A DNA stretch of 64,000 nt from positions 1 to 64,000 of the forward strand of contig JAIWQS010000127.1 of NCBI GenBank assembly GCA_029891385.1. The letters run 5' to 3'. The position numbers were made by a program, and so were the translations under genes. Under the pieces are notes generated by a model. It did no database searches, was not told the DNA's origin, and was given only the letters and a program-made list of their open reading frames with translations. This stretch comes from Erythroxylum novogranatense (lineage: Eukaryota; Streptophyta; Magnoliopsida; Malpighiales; Erythroxylaceae). Of the stretch, positions 24,419 through 36,480 are shown piece by piece (positions within the stretch are counted from its first letter, which is position 1; every line of letters begins with the position of its first letter).

Positions 24419-25835
24419 TGTTAGTAGTATGCCCTAGGCCAATGGATATTTGTGATTCATGTATTAACATTATGACTTGTTAATAATATATTATGAGGTA
24501 TTCCATTTCATATATGCATGTATTTCATTTATGTAATGTGATTTACATTCCATGAATAGTATTAGACTTATGTCATCAAGTATGTGACTTGATAGTAAAA
24601 CCATAAGCGTTATAACACTATTCTAGACAGCCCCTGGTCGATCATTATTGGTGGAACAATAATGAATTAAGACTAGTATGTGTTACGATTGATGATCACG
24701 CTTTATCGATCATGGATATGAGATATCAAATCGTAAACATAGATATATGTTAGAGAACATATATTGGACCACCACATAAAGAATACTACATGGTTTCATG
24801 TCATTAGTGATTCTTTATATGGTTTGACTTTAGTCCTTTGATCCGAAGTCATCATGGTTCCCTACATGAGGAATTTAGTGTTTGATATTAGACTAAGTTA
24901 TTTTTAACCTAATAACAAATAGTCTTATGTTGGACACTAAATGAATCATGCGGAGGATATGAATAGCGAGATGGGATTTGTACCTCTCTTAAATGAGAGA
25001 TATATCATTTGGGCCTCTTCCAAGTGTGATGAAGAAATGCATGGCCGTGCTCAAATGAATTGATGAAGAGTCATCAAATGTCATTTGTTATAATCAGTCA
25101 ACTTGGGGATCAAGAAACTATGATTAATCAAAGGTTGACATGTACCATGCCTTGTGGTTAATCTTGATATCGTGTTACAAAGGATGAGCCTATAACCATA
25201 ATTAAAGTTAAATCGGATTATCGATCCTCATTTGATTTGGGTAGTCACAATGTCTTGCTAGAGGCCGCTTATGACTTATAGGCCTTGAAGTGTAATCAAG
25301 CCCATTGCCAACATCAAATGAGCCTACAGGGTCGCTCACAAAGAGTGATGTGATCTGGGCTTATTCTCTTGGGCCTAATTTATTAGGTGTTGAATAAATA
25401 TATTTAGATATATTTATTGGGCTGGATTTAATTAAGTTGTTGGGCTTTTATTATATATGATATAATGGGCCGAAACTTAATAGGGCCTAAATGAGATTAG
25501 GGTTTCTCTATAAATAGAGAAACTTAGGTCTCATTAGGTGAAGGAAGAAGAGACGAAACCCTAGCCGCCATCCAAGAGGAAGATCGTGCGGCGTTCAGAA
25601 AGTGTTTTCAGGACGTGCTAGCACACTACAGCTGCAACCCGGATCGTGCATGCTAGTGTGGATACCGGTAGAGGGCATTAGCAATTTGCAGTGTCTTGGA
25701 ATCCGAAAAGGAAGCAACCTATTCACGAAAATAAGGTATTTTCGTACATCTTTGTATTTTCGATTATACTTCATGTTGTCGTATGGTCTTTTTCTGCAGT
25801 GTATTGTGAATACTCGGACCGTGCGCGATCCAACA
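24419..25835 (+). repeat. Copia 5' LTR
   Basis: Begins TGTTAGTAGTATGCCCTAGG and ends GATCCAACA, one base before the primer-binding site. A TATA-like CTATAAATAGAG lies near 25,510, followed by a leader, as expected for the U3/R boundary. It differs from the 3' LTR at many sites, including ATCG where the 3' copy has ACTG. Confidence 0.93.
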
Positions 25836-25836
25836 G

Positions 25837-25849
25837 TGGTATCAGAGCC
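25837..25849 (+). other. Copia primer-binding site (initiator Met tRNA)
   Basis: TGGTATCAGAGCC, complementary to the 3' end of plant initiator methionine tRNA, two bases past the 5' LTR end. It primes minus-strand synthesis. Confidence 0.92.
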
Positions 25850-26204
25850 AGGTTCTTCTGTATAATCGTTAATATACATGTTTTGATTACATGTGTTCAC
25901 GATTTTGGCTTCTGTATAATCGAAAATATATACATGTTTTGATTACATGTGTTTTACGAATTTGGATTCTGTAGAGATGAAAATTATGCATGTTTTGATT
26001 ACATGTGCTCACAGTTTTGGTTGCGTGATACGAAAGTGTTTTTATTTCATGCATGTTGTTTTCAGATTTGTTGATTATCTTGGTACTGATGAGAATATAT
26101 GACAAGCATGAAGGGTTTGACCGAAAGGTGGTGGCTGCTAGGGTTTCCACCATATAAGACATGGATGTGGAATAGGAAATCGTAAATATCCATGTTGGAC
26201 AAGG

Positions 26205-26600
26205 ATATTCCAGTCGACTACAATCTCTTCCAGTCGAGTAGAAACATTCCAGTCGACTGATTAGAGAGCGAAGATAAGCGTTTTAGCGAAAACGTTCATT
26301 CCAGTCGACTGAGATTCCAGTCGACTGATTAGAGAGCGAAGATAAGCATTTTAGTGAAAACGTTCGTTCCAGTCGACTAAGATTGGTTCCAGTCGACTGG
26401 AACAAGTCGACCAGTCGACTAGCATCTCTTCCAGTCGACTAGAAGCGTTCAAATGGTCGACGGAGAGCGAGATTAGTGTTTCAAAGAAAAGCGTTTGTTC
26501 GATTGGACCGAATTGGTTCGATCAACTAGCACAAGTCGACCAGTCGACTATCATCTCTTCCAGTCGACTAGCACAAGTCGACCAGTCGACTATCATCTCT
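26205..26600 (+). repeat. Palindrome-rich leader repeats (AGTCGACT)
   Basis: About 400 bp with 11 exact AGTCGACT palindromes and 15 GTCGAC cores, embedded in longer units such as TTCCAGTCGACTGATTAGAG and GCGAAGATAAGC. It lies between PBS and gag, where packaging signals lie in LTR elements. No ORF. Confidence 0.9.
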
Positions 26601-27307
26601 TCCAATGATTGACAAGCCCAAAGAAGTGGGTCAAGTTTCCCTACGCTGATTGTTAGTTATGTGTTATATATTCGGGTGATGTTACATGTGTTTATTTATA
26701 TTTTTTAAATATTTATATTCATGTGTAAGTTACTATTCTATACTTCTAATATATATATACTCAAGCATGTTGTAGTATAGGATTAGAAATAGAATAGTAC
26801 AAACACCCTTACTAATAGGATTAGTAGCCTTCATAATGTACTAAGAACGACCCTCTTCATAATTTTAAGTTTATATGCCTTCCATAAATCTTTACCAATG
26901 TTTATCTCTAGATTATCCTTATGTGGGTTTTTGCCAAAGCAAGGCATGTAGGGATCATCTAGGGAAGACATTTGAATAATGGTGCTATTCATAGGTGAAG
27001 TATGGTTAAACTTAACTAAGCTATCAAAACGGTTTTGGGCTTAGGGCATAAGATTGGGTTTATACATACATGCAGTACATAAGATGTTTTTTAACATAAA
27101 CCCATCAAGAGTTACATGTGATGTTATTGAAAAGAGTTTTCTACCTAAATAACTAAGTCTTGAGTGTTAAGCCAAAGCTTTCTTATGACTTAGTGAAATA
27201 TGGATTTTGTTTCTCCCATTTTTCAATTGAGGGTTATTTATTTGAGTGGGAGTTAATACCTCATAATAATAAGAATGTTGACCCTTATTGCATAATTTTT
27301 GTAGATT

Positions 27308-27679
27308 ATGGCTACTCCATCCACAAACCTTTCTATGCGATCTATCCTAGAGAAAGAAAAGTTTAATGGAACAAATTTCCTAGATTGGTATAGGAACTTG
27401 AGAATTGTTCTCAAGCAAGAAAGAAAGGCTTTCAAGAAGAAGGGCATAGCAAAGGACAAAGGTAAAGTACCTAAGTCCAAGCCCAAGCCTAAATCTAAGA
27501 CTAAGGCACCCAATGAGGGAGTTTGCTTCCATTGCAATGAACCTGGTCATTGGAAAAGGAACTGCAAACTCTATTTGGAAGAGCTGAAAGAGAAGAAGAA
27601 TAGTGCGACTACTTCTTCAGGTATGTTTGTTATAGAAATCAATTTTACTCCTTCTGCATCTTGGGTATTAGATACCTGA
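27308..27679 (+). pseudogene. Copia gag remnant with zinc knuckle and protease start
   Basis: Starts MATPSTNLSMRSILEKEKFN, the usual N terminus of copia Gag, and after LRIVLKQE jumps to a Lys-rich stretch and a CCHC zinc knuckle (CFHCNEPGHWKRNC, residues about 75-88). The central Gag domain (roughly 200 residues) is missing, and the reading frame is kept across the deletion. The frame then enters protease (SWVLDT) and stops at TGA exactly after the catalytic D-T, where D-S/T-G is expected. The product could not form a normal capsid. Confidence 0.85.
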
Positions 27680-28300
27680 GCTGCAACTCACATTTGTACT
27701 AATGTGCAAAGTCTAAGAAGGACTAGAAGATTGATGTCTGGTGAGATCGATCTGCGCGTGGGAAATGGAGCAAGAGTTGCTGCTTTATCCGTGGGGACTT
27801 ATGATCTCATTTTGCCTACTAGGCTCATTTTGGAACTCAAGAATTGTTATTATGTACCTACTATGAGTAGGAACATTATTTCTTTTGCTTGTTTAGAGAA
27901 TGATGGATTTAAATTTTCTATTGCGAATAGAAGTATTTCCATTTATAAGAATGACATTTTAAATGGCATTGCGCATCAATTAAATGGCATTTATAGTCTA
28001 GACACTGAGTTTGTTACAAATGAGCCCATCTATAACATAAATAACAAGAAGTTTAAATCTAACGATTTGAACCCAACCTATCTCTGGCATTGTTGCTTAG
28101 GCCATGTAAATGAAAACGATTTCAAAACTCCATCAAGATGGATTGATTGATTCTTTTGAATCTTTTGAGACTGCGATTCTTGTTTCTTGGGTAAGATGAC
28201 AAAGGCCCCTTCACGAGTAAAGGGAAAGGGCGATGAGCTATCGACCTTATACATACCGATGTATGCGGTCCTTTTAGCATTTTAGCTATAGGAGGTTATT
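27680..28300 (+). pseudogene. Copia protease and GAG-pre-integrase region, broken
   Basis: After the TGA the same polyprotein continues (27704-28150): protease body with VGNGARVAALSVGTYDL, NCYYVPTMSRNIIS, then the GAG-pre-integrase motif LWHCCLGHVNENDF. Several frameshifts follow at 28,130-28,300; remnants read KTPSRW and CDSCFLGKMTKAPS. Normally these sections are continuous with integrase. Confidence 0.82.
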
Positions 28301-29221
28301 TGTATTTCATTACTTTTTCAGATGACTTCAGTAGATATGGGTATGTCTATTTAATGAAGCACAAATCTGAATCTTTTGAAAAGTTCAAAGAATATAAGAA
28401 TGAAGTACAAAATCAGCTTGGCAAAACAATTAAAATCCTTCGATCTGATCGAGGAGGTGAGTACTTAAGCCAAGAGTTTGATGATTATCTTAAGGATTGT
28501 GGAATCGTTTCACAATTGACTCCTCCAGGAACTCCTCAATGGAATGGTATTTCTGAAAGGAGAAATCGAACTCTATTAGATATGGTGCGATCAATGATGA
28601 GTCAAACTAATCTTCCAAAATATTTCTGGGGCTATGCTTTAGAAATAGCAGCATTCATATTGAACCGTATTCCTTCAAAGGCTGTAGAAAAGACACCTTA
28701 TGAGATATAGACTGGGAAACGTCCCAATTTATCTTTTCTAAAGATTTGGGGTTGTGAGGCTTATGTGAAGCGTCCAATTGTCGACAAGTTGGCACCAAAA
28801 TCTGAAAAATGTTATTTTGTGGGATATCCTAAGGAAACTAAAGGATATTACTTTACATCCCAAAGAGAGAACAAAGTGTTTGTTGCTCGAAATGGTTTTT
28901 TCTTAGAGAAGGAATTTGTTTCAAAAGGAAACAGTGGGAGTAAAGTACAACTTGAAGAAATTCAAGTTTCACAAAATGACATTGAGCCTGAAAAGGAGAT
29001 TGAAGTGAGCTCACAAGCTGTTGATGAGCAGCCTTCAACTACACAAGGCCTACGTAGATCTGATAGGATTCGTCATGAGCACGAGAGATATGGATTTCTC
29101 GTTACTGATGATGACAATGTGATGCTCATCGACCATAATGAGCCCACAACCTATCAAGAAGCTATGAAAAGTCCAGAATCTGCTAAATGGTTAGAGGCCA
29201 TGAAAGTAGAGATGCAATCCA
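28300..29221 (+). pseudogene. Copia integrase, interrupted
   Basis: The integrase core is clear: YFITFSDDFSRYGYVYLMKH (first D), ILRSDRGGEYLSQEF (second D), and PPGTPQWNGISERRNRTLLD (the catalytic E region). A TAG after KTPYEI at 28708-28710 replaces a coding triplet. The C-terminal part (28765-29221) has WGCEAYVKR, KCYFVGYPKETKGYYF and the acidic linker before RT, ending EPTTYQEAMKSPESAKWLEA. The Tekay insertion at 29,222 cuts it off in the following RT start. Confidence 0.9.
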
Positions 29222-31836
29222 TGTAACATCCCGTCACCGATGGGATGGGTACAGTTCATTGCATTCATATTTGGCATGCTTATGCATGATTTATTTATGT
29301 ATAATTGGCAATGATTGTACTGGTATTCGTACGTACATACATGTATGACATATTTCCGGTTTGATCTGGATGACTTGGATTTGGAAATGATTAGGGCAAG
29401 TGTGATAATTAGGTCAAATTAGGCTTGAGAACTGAATTTGAGTTAGAAATGAAAGTTAGGGAATGGAATTATGAAATTGGAGTATACGATTATGAGTTTA
29501 CTATTTTTGAGGATTTATAGGATTTTTTCTGAAATTTTCGGAGTAATAGGCCCGGATCGAAAAATTGATCAATGACTGGTTAATTGAATTTCTGGTTCCG
29601 AAATTGATTATCCAATGGCACGGACAGATTAGAAATGTGAATTGAGGAATTAGGGTTTAGCCATTGGAATTCGGGAGAAATTAGAATTAGAAATCGGATC
29701 GAGGTGGTTCGGATCGGACTTGTGGCAACTAGATTTGCCAAACAAGCCTTAAATCCCTTAGGTTTATAACCTTTCTCCTTTGAATTTGTAAATCACGATG
29801 CTTGGCTTTTGAAAGAAGAAAATCTCTTCCCTTGATTTCTTCTTGGTTCCTTCTTGATAGTTGCTTCTTCTTCCACCCTTAAATCATTTCATTTAGTTTG
29901 GGTTGAAGATAATGGAGAGATGTTTTGCTTTGGGTGTTGTCGTGGGTGGTGATTGAGTTGGGAGTTGGAGATTTGAAGTGGTTTTCAAAGGTTAAAGGCT
30001 TTAATCAAGTAAGTTCCTACTTGTTTATGTTTTAAATAGTTAGATTTGAGCTTTGGATTAAGGTAATAATTGTTTGAGAATTTATAGATTTTTGGACGAT
30101 GTAGGTTTAGGGAAAATGTTAATTTTGATTTTTGGGTAATTGTTGAATAATGGTTATTTAGTGGATCTAACTTAGGAATGAGTTGTGTTAAGTGTAGAAT
30201 GTTGTTTTGGAGTGTTTAGAATGGAAAGGAATGGATTAGAACTGAGAAATCTGGGAATTTCTGGGTTTTCTGGGCGTGTCTGCGATTGCATGCCATGACG
30301 AAGCTGGGAGGCCTTGGCGAAGCAGGAGAGGCCCACGTCGCAACGTCTTGCAATGTGCCTTGCCATGATGAAGAAGGAATCATTCCGTGGCGGCGAGGCG
30401 TGTGACGCCTGCCAAGGCGAAGAGAAAGGAGCTTCGCATGGCGAGGGAGTAAGCGCCAGCCGAGAGGGCCAATTTCCAAAAATGTAATTTTAGAGGTTTT
30501 TGGATATTGGAATTTAGGAATTTGATGATTCAACTGAATATGGATTGATTTCAATTTGGAGATTATGAATTCGGGATTTAGAACTTGAGATCAGGAAATT
30601 CGGATTAATGTCGGGAATGTCATAACATGTATAGTACGTACATTATTCGATTCATATGCATCATTGAGCATTGAAATTGCTACAATTAGTAATGTTAGTT
30701 ATGTTTTGATTGTGATAGAGGTGCCAGTGGATCGCCGATTGTCCGACGTAGGCGAGACTTCCCGGCAGTAGCTCGGAAGTTCTGAGGTGAGTAACCTAGT
30801 TGGTTTTTCAACCTTGTTGTGTTTATTTTATACACCGATGCCATGTGGAGTTAAGGATGGATTGTATGTGTTTGTTTTGATTGATTTCGGACCACAGGTA
30901 TTCGAAATATTTGGACCTTGCTATAGAAGTGTTAATTGTGAATAAATTGTGAATAATTGGGTTTCAAATGCAAATTGGATAGGGATACTAGGTTGTGCTA
31001 CGACTAGTGAAAATTGGGGATATGTGCATTCATGCCATTATGCATGATCAGATAAAAAGCAGTTGTGACCGGTGCAGCCACCGTATTCAGAGATTTAAGC
31101 TCAACGCACAGGGCTTCATGCCCAACGATTTTCAGAGCTTTATGCTCAACGTATTAGGGCTTCTGAGCCCAATATTTTCAGAGCCAATGGCTCAACGTAT
31201 ATGAGCTCAGGCGCACGGTCACAACAACGAAATAAAATGAAAGAGTCACATGTACATTGCATATATGAATGTTCAAATGTGAATTGTATGAAAGGCGTAT
31301 CGCCTTATAAATGTGAAACCGAATGCATGTGATTTCTGTTTGTGATATATGTACGATATTGTATGATTGTTTGAATATGCATGAGTTGGGTGGACCATCG
31401 ATGATGGTTTCTCACTGAGTTCGCAAACTCACCCAACATTGCATTTATTTTTCAGGACAGCAATAGTTTGACTCCTAACTCCAGTCAGTGAGACTTTTCC
31501 TGCTGTGTGTGTGCCGGCGAGAGGAGCATCGCCCACAGGTCGGTCAGCTGGGGATCTGTTGGGATATTTTAGGGATGACCTAGTTAGGAGTTGTCACTGT
31601 TTACTTTGGTTCTGTACAGTTGTAATCGGATAGAATTGTGAACTTGTGGTTTTAAGAAATGAAATGAGAAGTATTATTTGGTTTTAAAATTTAGTGAATT
31701 GATATTACTGCTTTATTATATTGATGCCATGAGGTCTATAGAAATGATCGTTTGGTAGTGCACCCTCATCGTAGGTTATGCATCGGTACAACCTACGGGT
31801 GCCCCTGTGTATACTCTACGAAGAGGGGGCGCTACA
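29222..31836 (+). repeat. Tekay 5' LTR
   Basis: TGTAACATCCCG...GCGCTACA. It contains a GC-rich block (about 30,288-30,478) and a row of mini-hairpins (31,090-31,209). In the first 235 bases it differs from the 3' LTR at 8 positions, all transitions. Confidence 0.93.
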
Positions 31837-31841
31837 TTAGG

Positions 31842-31853
31842 TGGTATCAGAGC
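31842..31853 (+). other. Tekay primer-binding site
   Basis: TGGTATCAGAGC five bases past the LTR end, complementary to initiator Met tRNA. Confidence 0.9.
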
Positions 31854-32014
31854 ATGGTTTGGCATCTTTTGGGCATAGTATATTTTAGGCTTGAATTTCG
31901 TAAGAAAAGCATAAATTGATCAAGTTTGTGGTTTTGTTATAGGTCATCCGTTCTTGGTGATCAGGTAGATCAACCAGCTGATCAAGGATCAGTCGGAGCG
32001 AGTAGGAGTCTTCA

Positions 32015-32883
32015 GTGCCTCTGTATGAGGAGCATCCTCCTAGAGTTCCCATGAGACGGGAGCGGAGGTATGATCGTCTGCGTAAGCAGGGAGCTGTGGA
32101 TTTCTATGGTAGCACAGACCTTGCTGAGACTGAGATTTGGTTGGAGAGGACCGAGCGGGTCCTAGATCAGATGGATTGCGACCCTGAGGAGCACTTTGAT
32201 TATGTTGTCTCTTTGCTTCAGGGTCCAGCTTATCAGTGGTGGAAGACCGTCCCTGGTAGTTCCACCAGATCTTGTGTATTAACTTGGGCTAATTTTCTGA
32301 GGGCCTTTCGGGATAATTTTATGCCCAAGGTCTACTTGGAAATAAAGATGCAGGAGTTCTTTGAGCTGAGACAGGGGTCGATGTCAGTGGTCGATTATGA
32401 GGTCAGGTTCGATAAGCTGTCAGCATATCGTCTATTTTGATTGCCTCCGAGGCTGATAGGTGCCGGAGATTTGAGGGAGGGCTTAATCTGGAGATTCGTA
32501 CCAGGTTAGCTCGGTCGGATATGGGCACCTTTGTGGAGTTGAGAGCAGCTGCCGTGAGGATAGAGCAGCTTCTGAGACAGAGTCGAGCTGAGACTGGTCA
32601 GGGATCAGGAGGTAAGCGATCTAGTGACAGTCAGGGTAGCTCTAGTAGGAGCTTGAGTAGACGCCAGAGCTGGTTCAGGTCAGCAGGGGGATTTAGGCAA
32701 TCGAGTTTTGTTCAGAGAGGGAGATTTGGGCAGACGGGCAGTGGCAGTAGTGGTGGCAGAGGACCAGGGAAGGCTTTGCCAGTTTGTGTACATTGTGATA
32801 AGAGGCATAGTGGAGAGTGCTGGAGAGTGACGGAGCCTCCTAGCCATGATTCGATGGATCACATGATTAGGAGTTGTCTATGA
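32015..32883 (+). pseudogene. Tekay gag (capsid, zinc knuckle), frameshifted
   Basis: The Ty3-type Gag domain is in two frames. 32015-32440 holds RERRYDRLRKQGAVDFYGST, WLERTERVLDQMDC, LLQGPAYQWWKTV and FFELRQGSMSVVDYEVRFDK. After a one-base shift near SAYRLF it continues at 32437-32883 (SEADRCRRFEGGLNLEIRTR, a Gly/Ser/Arg-rich region, then CVHCDKRHSGEC, the first half of a zinc knuckle). A second knuckle (DSMDHMIRSC) has lost its first cysteines. The reading start at 32015 is GTG with no convincing upstream ATG, because the original N terminus is broken by stops. Confidence 0.9.
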
Positions 32884-33059
32884 CTTTGGGAGTTCATCCA
32901 CCGCTAGTGGGAGAGCTGGTAGTAGCTCGACAGCAATGCAGAGAGAAAGTGATGGACTGAATTTAGGGGCCAAGGCAGAGCCCGAGGTAGAGGCGGAGAT
33001 TCCTTTGTGGGGACCGAGGGACAAGGCAGCAGGCGCAATCCCAGGCCAGGGTCTACGCC

Positions 33060-33452
33060 ATGACCAGGCAGGAGGCCCAGGATTCTCCCGATGTGGTTGC
33101 AAGTTTGCTTCTGATCTCTGGCATTGAGGTTTATGCATTGATAAATCCAGGATCCACGCATCCTTTTATTGCACCGCATGTGGCATGTAGATTGCAGGTG
33201 GATAGGGAGATGTTACAGTATGGTTTAGAGGTGAGTACACCTCTAGGTACTACTACAGTTTTGGGAGAGGTCTGCAAGGGGTGTCCGATCATGATTGATC
33301 AGTCGGAGTTGAGTGCAAACCTCATTGTGTTGCCCCTGGGAGAGATTGATATGATTTTGGGGATGGATTGGCTCACTGCCCATAGGGCTATTATGGATTG
33401 TTATACCAAGGAGGTCGTTTTGGAGTCTCTGGTCACCGAGGGTCAGATTTGA
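33060..33452 (+). pseudogene. Tekay aspartic protease, catalytic Asp changed
   Basis: Retropepsin-like domain: VVASLLLISGIEVYALINPG with STHPFIAPHVACRL, and the second signature [20 protein letters not shown]. The catalytic triad position reads N-P-G-S where D-x-G-S is normal (AAT for GAT, a G-to-A change), so proteolytic activity should be lost. The related element at 56,6xx keeps D at the same place (LLDLGS). A frameshift separates it from RT. Confidence 0.9.
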
Positions 33453-33453
33453 G

Positions 33454-36261
33454 ATGTTAGGCGGCGGCAAAGGCGGGATGATTTCATTCATGAGTGTTAT
33501 GAGATTGATGCGAGGAGGTTGTGAGGCCTATTTGGCGCATGTAGTGGATTCCAGAGTGCAGCAGAGTTTGCAGGATGTTCCTATTATCAGGGAATTTCCA
33601 TATGTGTTTCCCGAGGAGTTACCGGATTTGCCGTTGGATCGGGAGACAGAGTTTGAGATAGACCTCGTTCCAGGTACCGCTCCTATATCGATACCTCCGT
33701 ATAGGATGGCACCGGTGGAACTGAGGGAGCTTAAGGCTCAGTTGCAGGAATTGTTGGATAAGGGGTTCATCAGGCCGAGTGTTTCACCTTGGGGAGCTCC
33801 AGTGTTATTTGTGAAGAAGAAGGACGGGACTATGAGGCTGTGCATCGATTATAGGCAGCTGAATCGAGTTATAGTTAAGAATAAGTACCCACTGCCTAGG
33901 ATCGATGATTTATTTGATCAGTTACAGGGAGCTCAGGTGTTTACCAAGTTAGATTTGAGATACGGATACTATCAGTTGAGGATCGCAGAGGCCGATGTGC
34001 CTAAGAGTGCTTTCAGAAGTAGGTATGGGCATTTCGAGTTCTTAGTGATGCTGTTCGGGTTGACTAATGCCCCGGCAGCCTTCATGGCTTTGATGAATAG
34101 AGTCTTTCAGCCCTACCTAGATCAGTTTGTTATTGTGTTTATCGATGATATTTTGGTATACTCGAGGAGTAGGCAGGAGCATGCGGAGCATCTGAGGATA
34201 GTGCTGCAGATTATGAGGGATAGATAGTTGTATGCCAAATTCACTAAGTGTGAATTTTGGCTAGATGAGGTGGTGTTTTTAGGCCACATTGTGTCTAGTA
34301 AGGGTATCCGGGTGGATCCTCACAAGATTGAGGTAGTGAGGATGTCAGAGTTGAGGAGTTTCCTCGGTTTAGCAGGATATTACCGGAGGTTTGTCGAGGG
34401 GTTTTCTGTTATTTCTGCCCCTTTGACAAGACTTATGAGGAAGGGAGTAGCCTTCAGTTGGACAGAGGAGTGTTAGAGGAGTTTCGAGGAGCTGATACAT
34501 CGGTTGACTACGGTGCTGGTGTTAGCCCTGCCATCCAGAGCAGGAGGTTTCGAGGTCTTCAGTGATGCTTCGCAGCAGGGTTTAGGCTGTGTGTTGATGC
34601 AGCATGGGAGAGTTATAGCGTATGCCTCGAGACAGTTGAGATCCCATGAGATTAATTATCCTGTGCATGACTTGGAGTTAGCAACAGTTGTGTTTGCTTT
34701 GAAGATCTGGAGACATTATTTGTATAGGGGGACGTTCCAGATCTTCACTGATCATAAGAGCCTGAGATATCTGTTGAGTCAGCGAGAGCTGAATCTGAGG
34801 CAGAGGAGATGGTTAGAGCTGCTTAAGGATTACGACTGCACTATCGAGTACCACCTCGGGAAGGCCAATGTGGTGGCTGATGCAATGAGTAGGAGATCGT
34901 ATGGTAGTGTAGCTCAGATTCAGGTTTCAAGGTTACCGTGTTTAGTTCAGTTGAGAGCTCTTAATGTGCAGATGGATTTAGATCAGGATGGAGCTCTAAT
35001 TGCAATTTTGAGGCTCAGGTCGGTACTACATGATCGGATTAGGAGAGTGCAGGATCGGGATCCAGTGATGGTGAGATTGATTGATAGGGTCAGATCTGGA
35101 TGGCTTTCTGAGTTTGAGCTGAGAGATGGTACTTTGTGGATGGGTCAGAGGCTGTGTGTTCCAGATGTAGACGATCTGAGACAAGAGATTTTGGAGGAGG
35201 CTCATTTGGCTGCTTATGTCATGCATCCTGGTGTCACCAAGATGTATCGCACTCTTAAGTTGCATTTCTGGTGGCCAGGTATGAAGAGGCATGTGGCGGA
35301 GTTTGTTTCTCGGTGTCTGACGTGCCAGCAGGTTAAGGCTGAGCACCAAGCTCCAATTGGGAGATTGCATTCGTTACCTATTCCGGAGTGAAAATGGGAA
35401 CGCATTACGATGGACTTTATTATGGGGTTGCCTAGGACGCCGAGGCAGTGTGATGCTATCTGGGTCATAGTGGACCGGTTGACTAAATCGGCTCACTTCT
35501 TGCCAGTGAGGGAGAGTAATACCCTCGATCAGTTGGCCCAGAAGTATGTGGCAGAGATAGTGCGACTGCATGGGGTCCCAGTATCGATAGTGTCTGATAG
35601 GGATCCCAGGTTTACTTCGAGGTTTTGGACGAGTTTGCAGTCGGCTATGGGTACGAGATTGAACTTCAGCACAGTGTTTCATCTTCAGACAGATGGGCAG
35701 AGTGAGAGGACTATTCAGACTGTTAAGGATATGTTGAGAGCCTGTGTATTGGAGTTCCGAGGTGCATGGGATCAGTATCTGCCTCTGGTAGAGTTTGCTT
35801 ATAATAATCAGTACCAGAGCAGCATTGGCATGGCACCGTATGAGGCGTTATATAGACGACCGTGTAGATCGCCTCTTTACTGGGATGAAGAGGGTACGAG
35901 GATGTTAGAGGGTCCCGAGCTGATCCAGGACACTGTTGATAAGGTATAGTTGATTCGGAGTCGCATCAAGCTGCTCAGACGAGCGTAAGAGTTATGTGGA
36001 TCAAAGATCGAGAGAGATGGAGTATGCTGTGGGTGATAGAGTGTTCCTCAGAGTGTCTCCGTGGAGAGGAGTTCTTAGATTTGGCCGTAAGGGCAAGTTG
36101 AGTCCTCGGTATATCGTTCCGTATGAGATTACCGAGAGGATTGGACCGTTGGCCTATAGATTGGCGTTGCCAAGTGAGATGTCTCTGTTGCATGACGTCT
36201 TCTATGTGAGCATTCTTCGAAGATATCGTTTTGACCCGACTCATGTGATTCCGGCTTAGGA
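33454..36261 (+). pseudogene. Tekay RT-RNase H-integrase, several stops
   Basis: Reverse transcriptase: [52 protein letters not shown], and the active site [12 protein letters not shown]. RNase [34 protein letters not shown]. Integrase: zinc finger [19 protein letters not shown] with CLTCQQ, core D's in WVIVDRLTKSAHF and VSDRDPRFTSRFW, and E in TDGQSERTIQ. In-frame stops at 34,225 (TAG), 34,474 (TAG), 35,389 (TGA) and 35,947 (TAG) split one continuous frame; at least three fit Q-to-stop or W-to-stop transitions. A frameshift lies at about 35,950-35,995 before YAVGDRVFLRVSPWRG. Confidence 0.95.
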
Positions 36262-36460
36262 GATTGAGATAGCTAGTGATTTGAGTTATGTAGAGGAGCC
36301 GGTGCAGATTATTGGATCACGGGTCAAGCAGTTGAGGTCCCGGGTGATTCCATTAGTGAAAGTCCTTTGGAAGAACCATTCGACTGAGGAGGCGACTTGG
36401 GAGACCGAGGAGCACATGAGGAGGCAGTATCCTCATCTGTTCGATCAGTCAGGTAAGTAA
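36262..36460 (+). pseudogene. Integrase C-terminal chromodomain-like segment
   Basis: After a TAG at 36,257-36,259 the frame continues EIEIASDLSYVEEPVQIIGS, then VIPLVKVLWKNHSTEEATWE and HMRRQYPHLF. The V.W....EEATWE signature is the chromodomain-like tail that marks Tekay/Del chromoviruses and is thought to steer integration to heterochromatin. It ends just before the polypurine tract. Confidence 0.85.
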
Positions 36461-36480
36461 TTTCGAGATGAAATTTTTTA

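Noticed and set aside
26205..26600. CRISPR-like regular repeats
   Set aside because: Spacing is irregular, the repeats are 8-bp palindromes inside a retrotransposon leader, and the DNA is plant.
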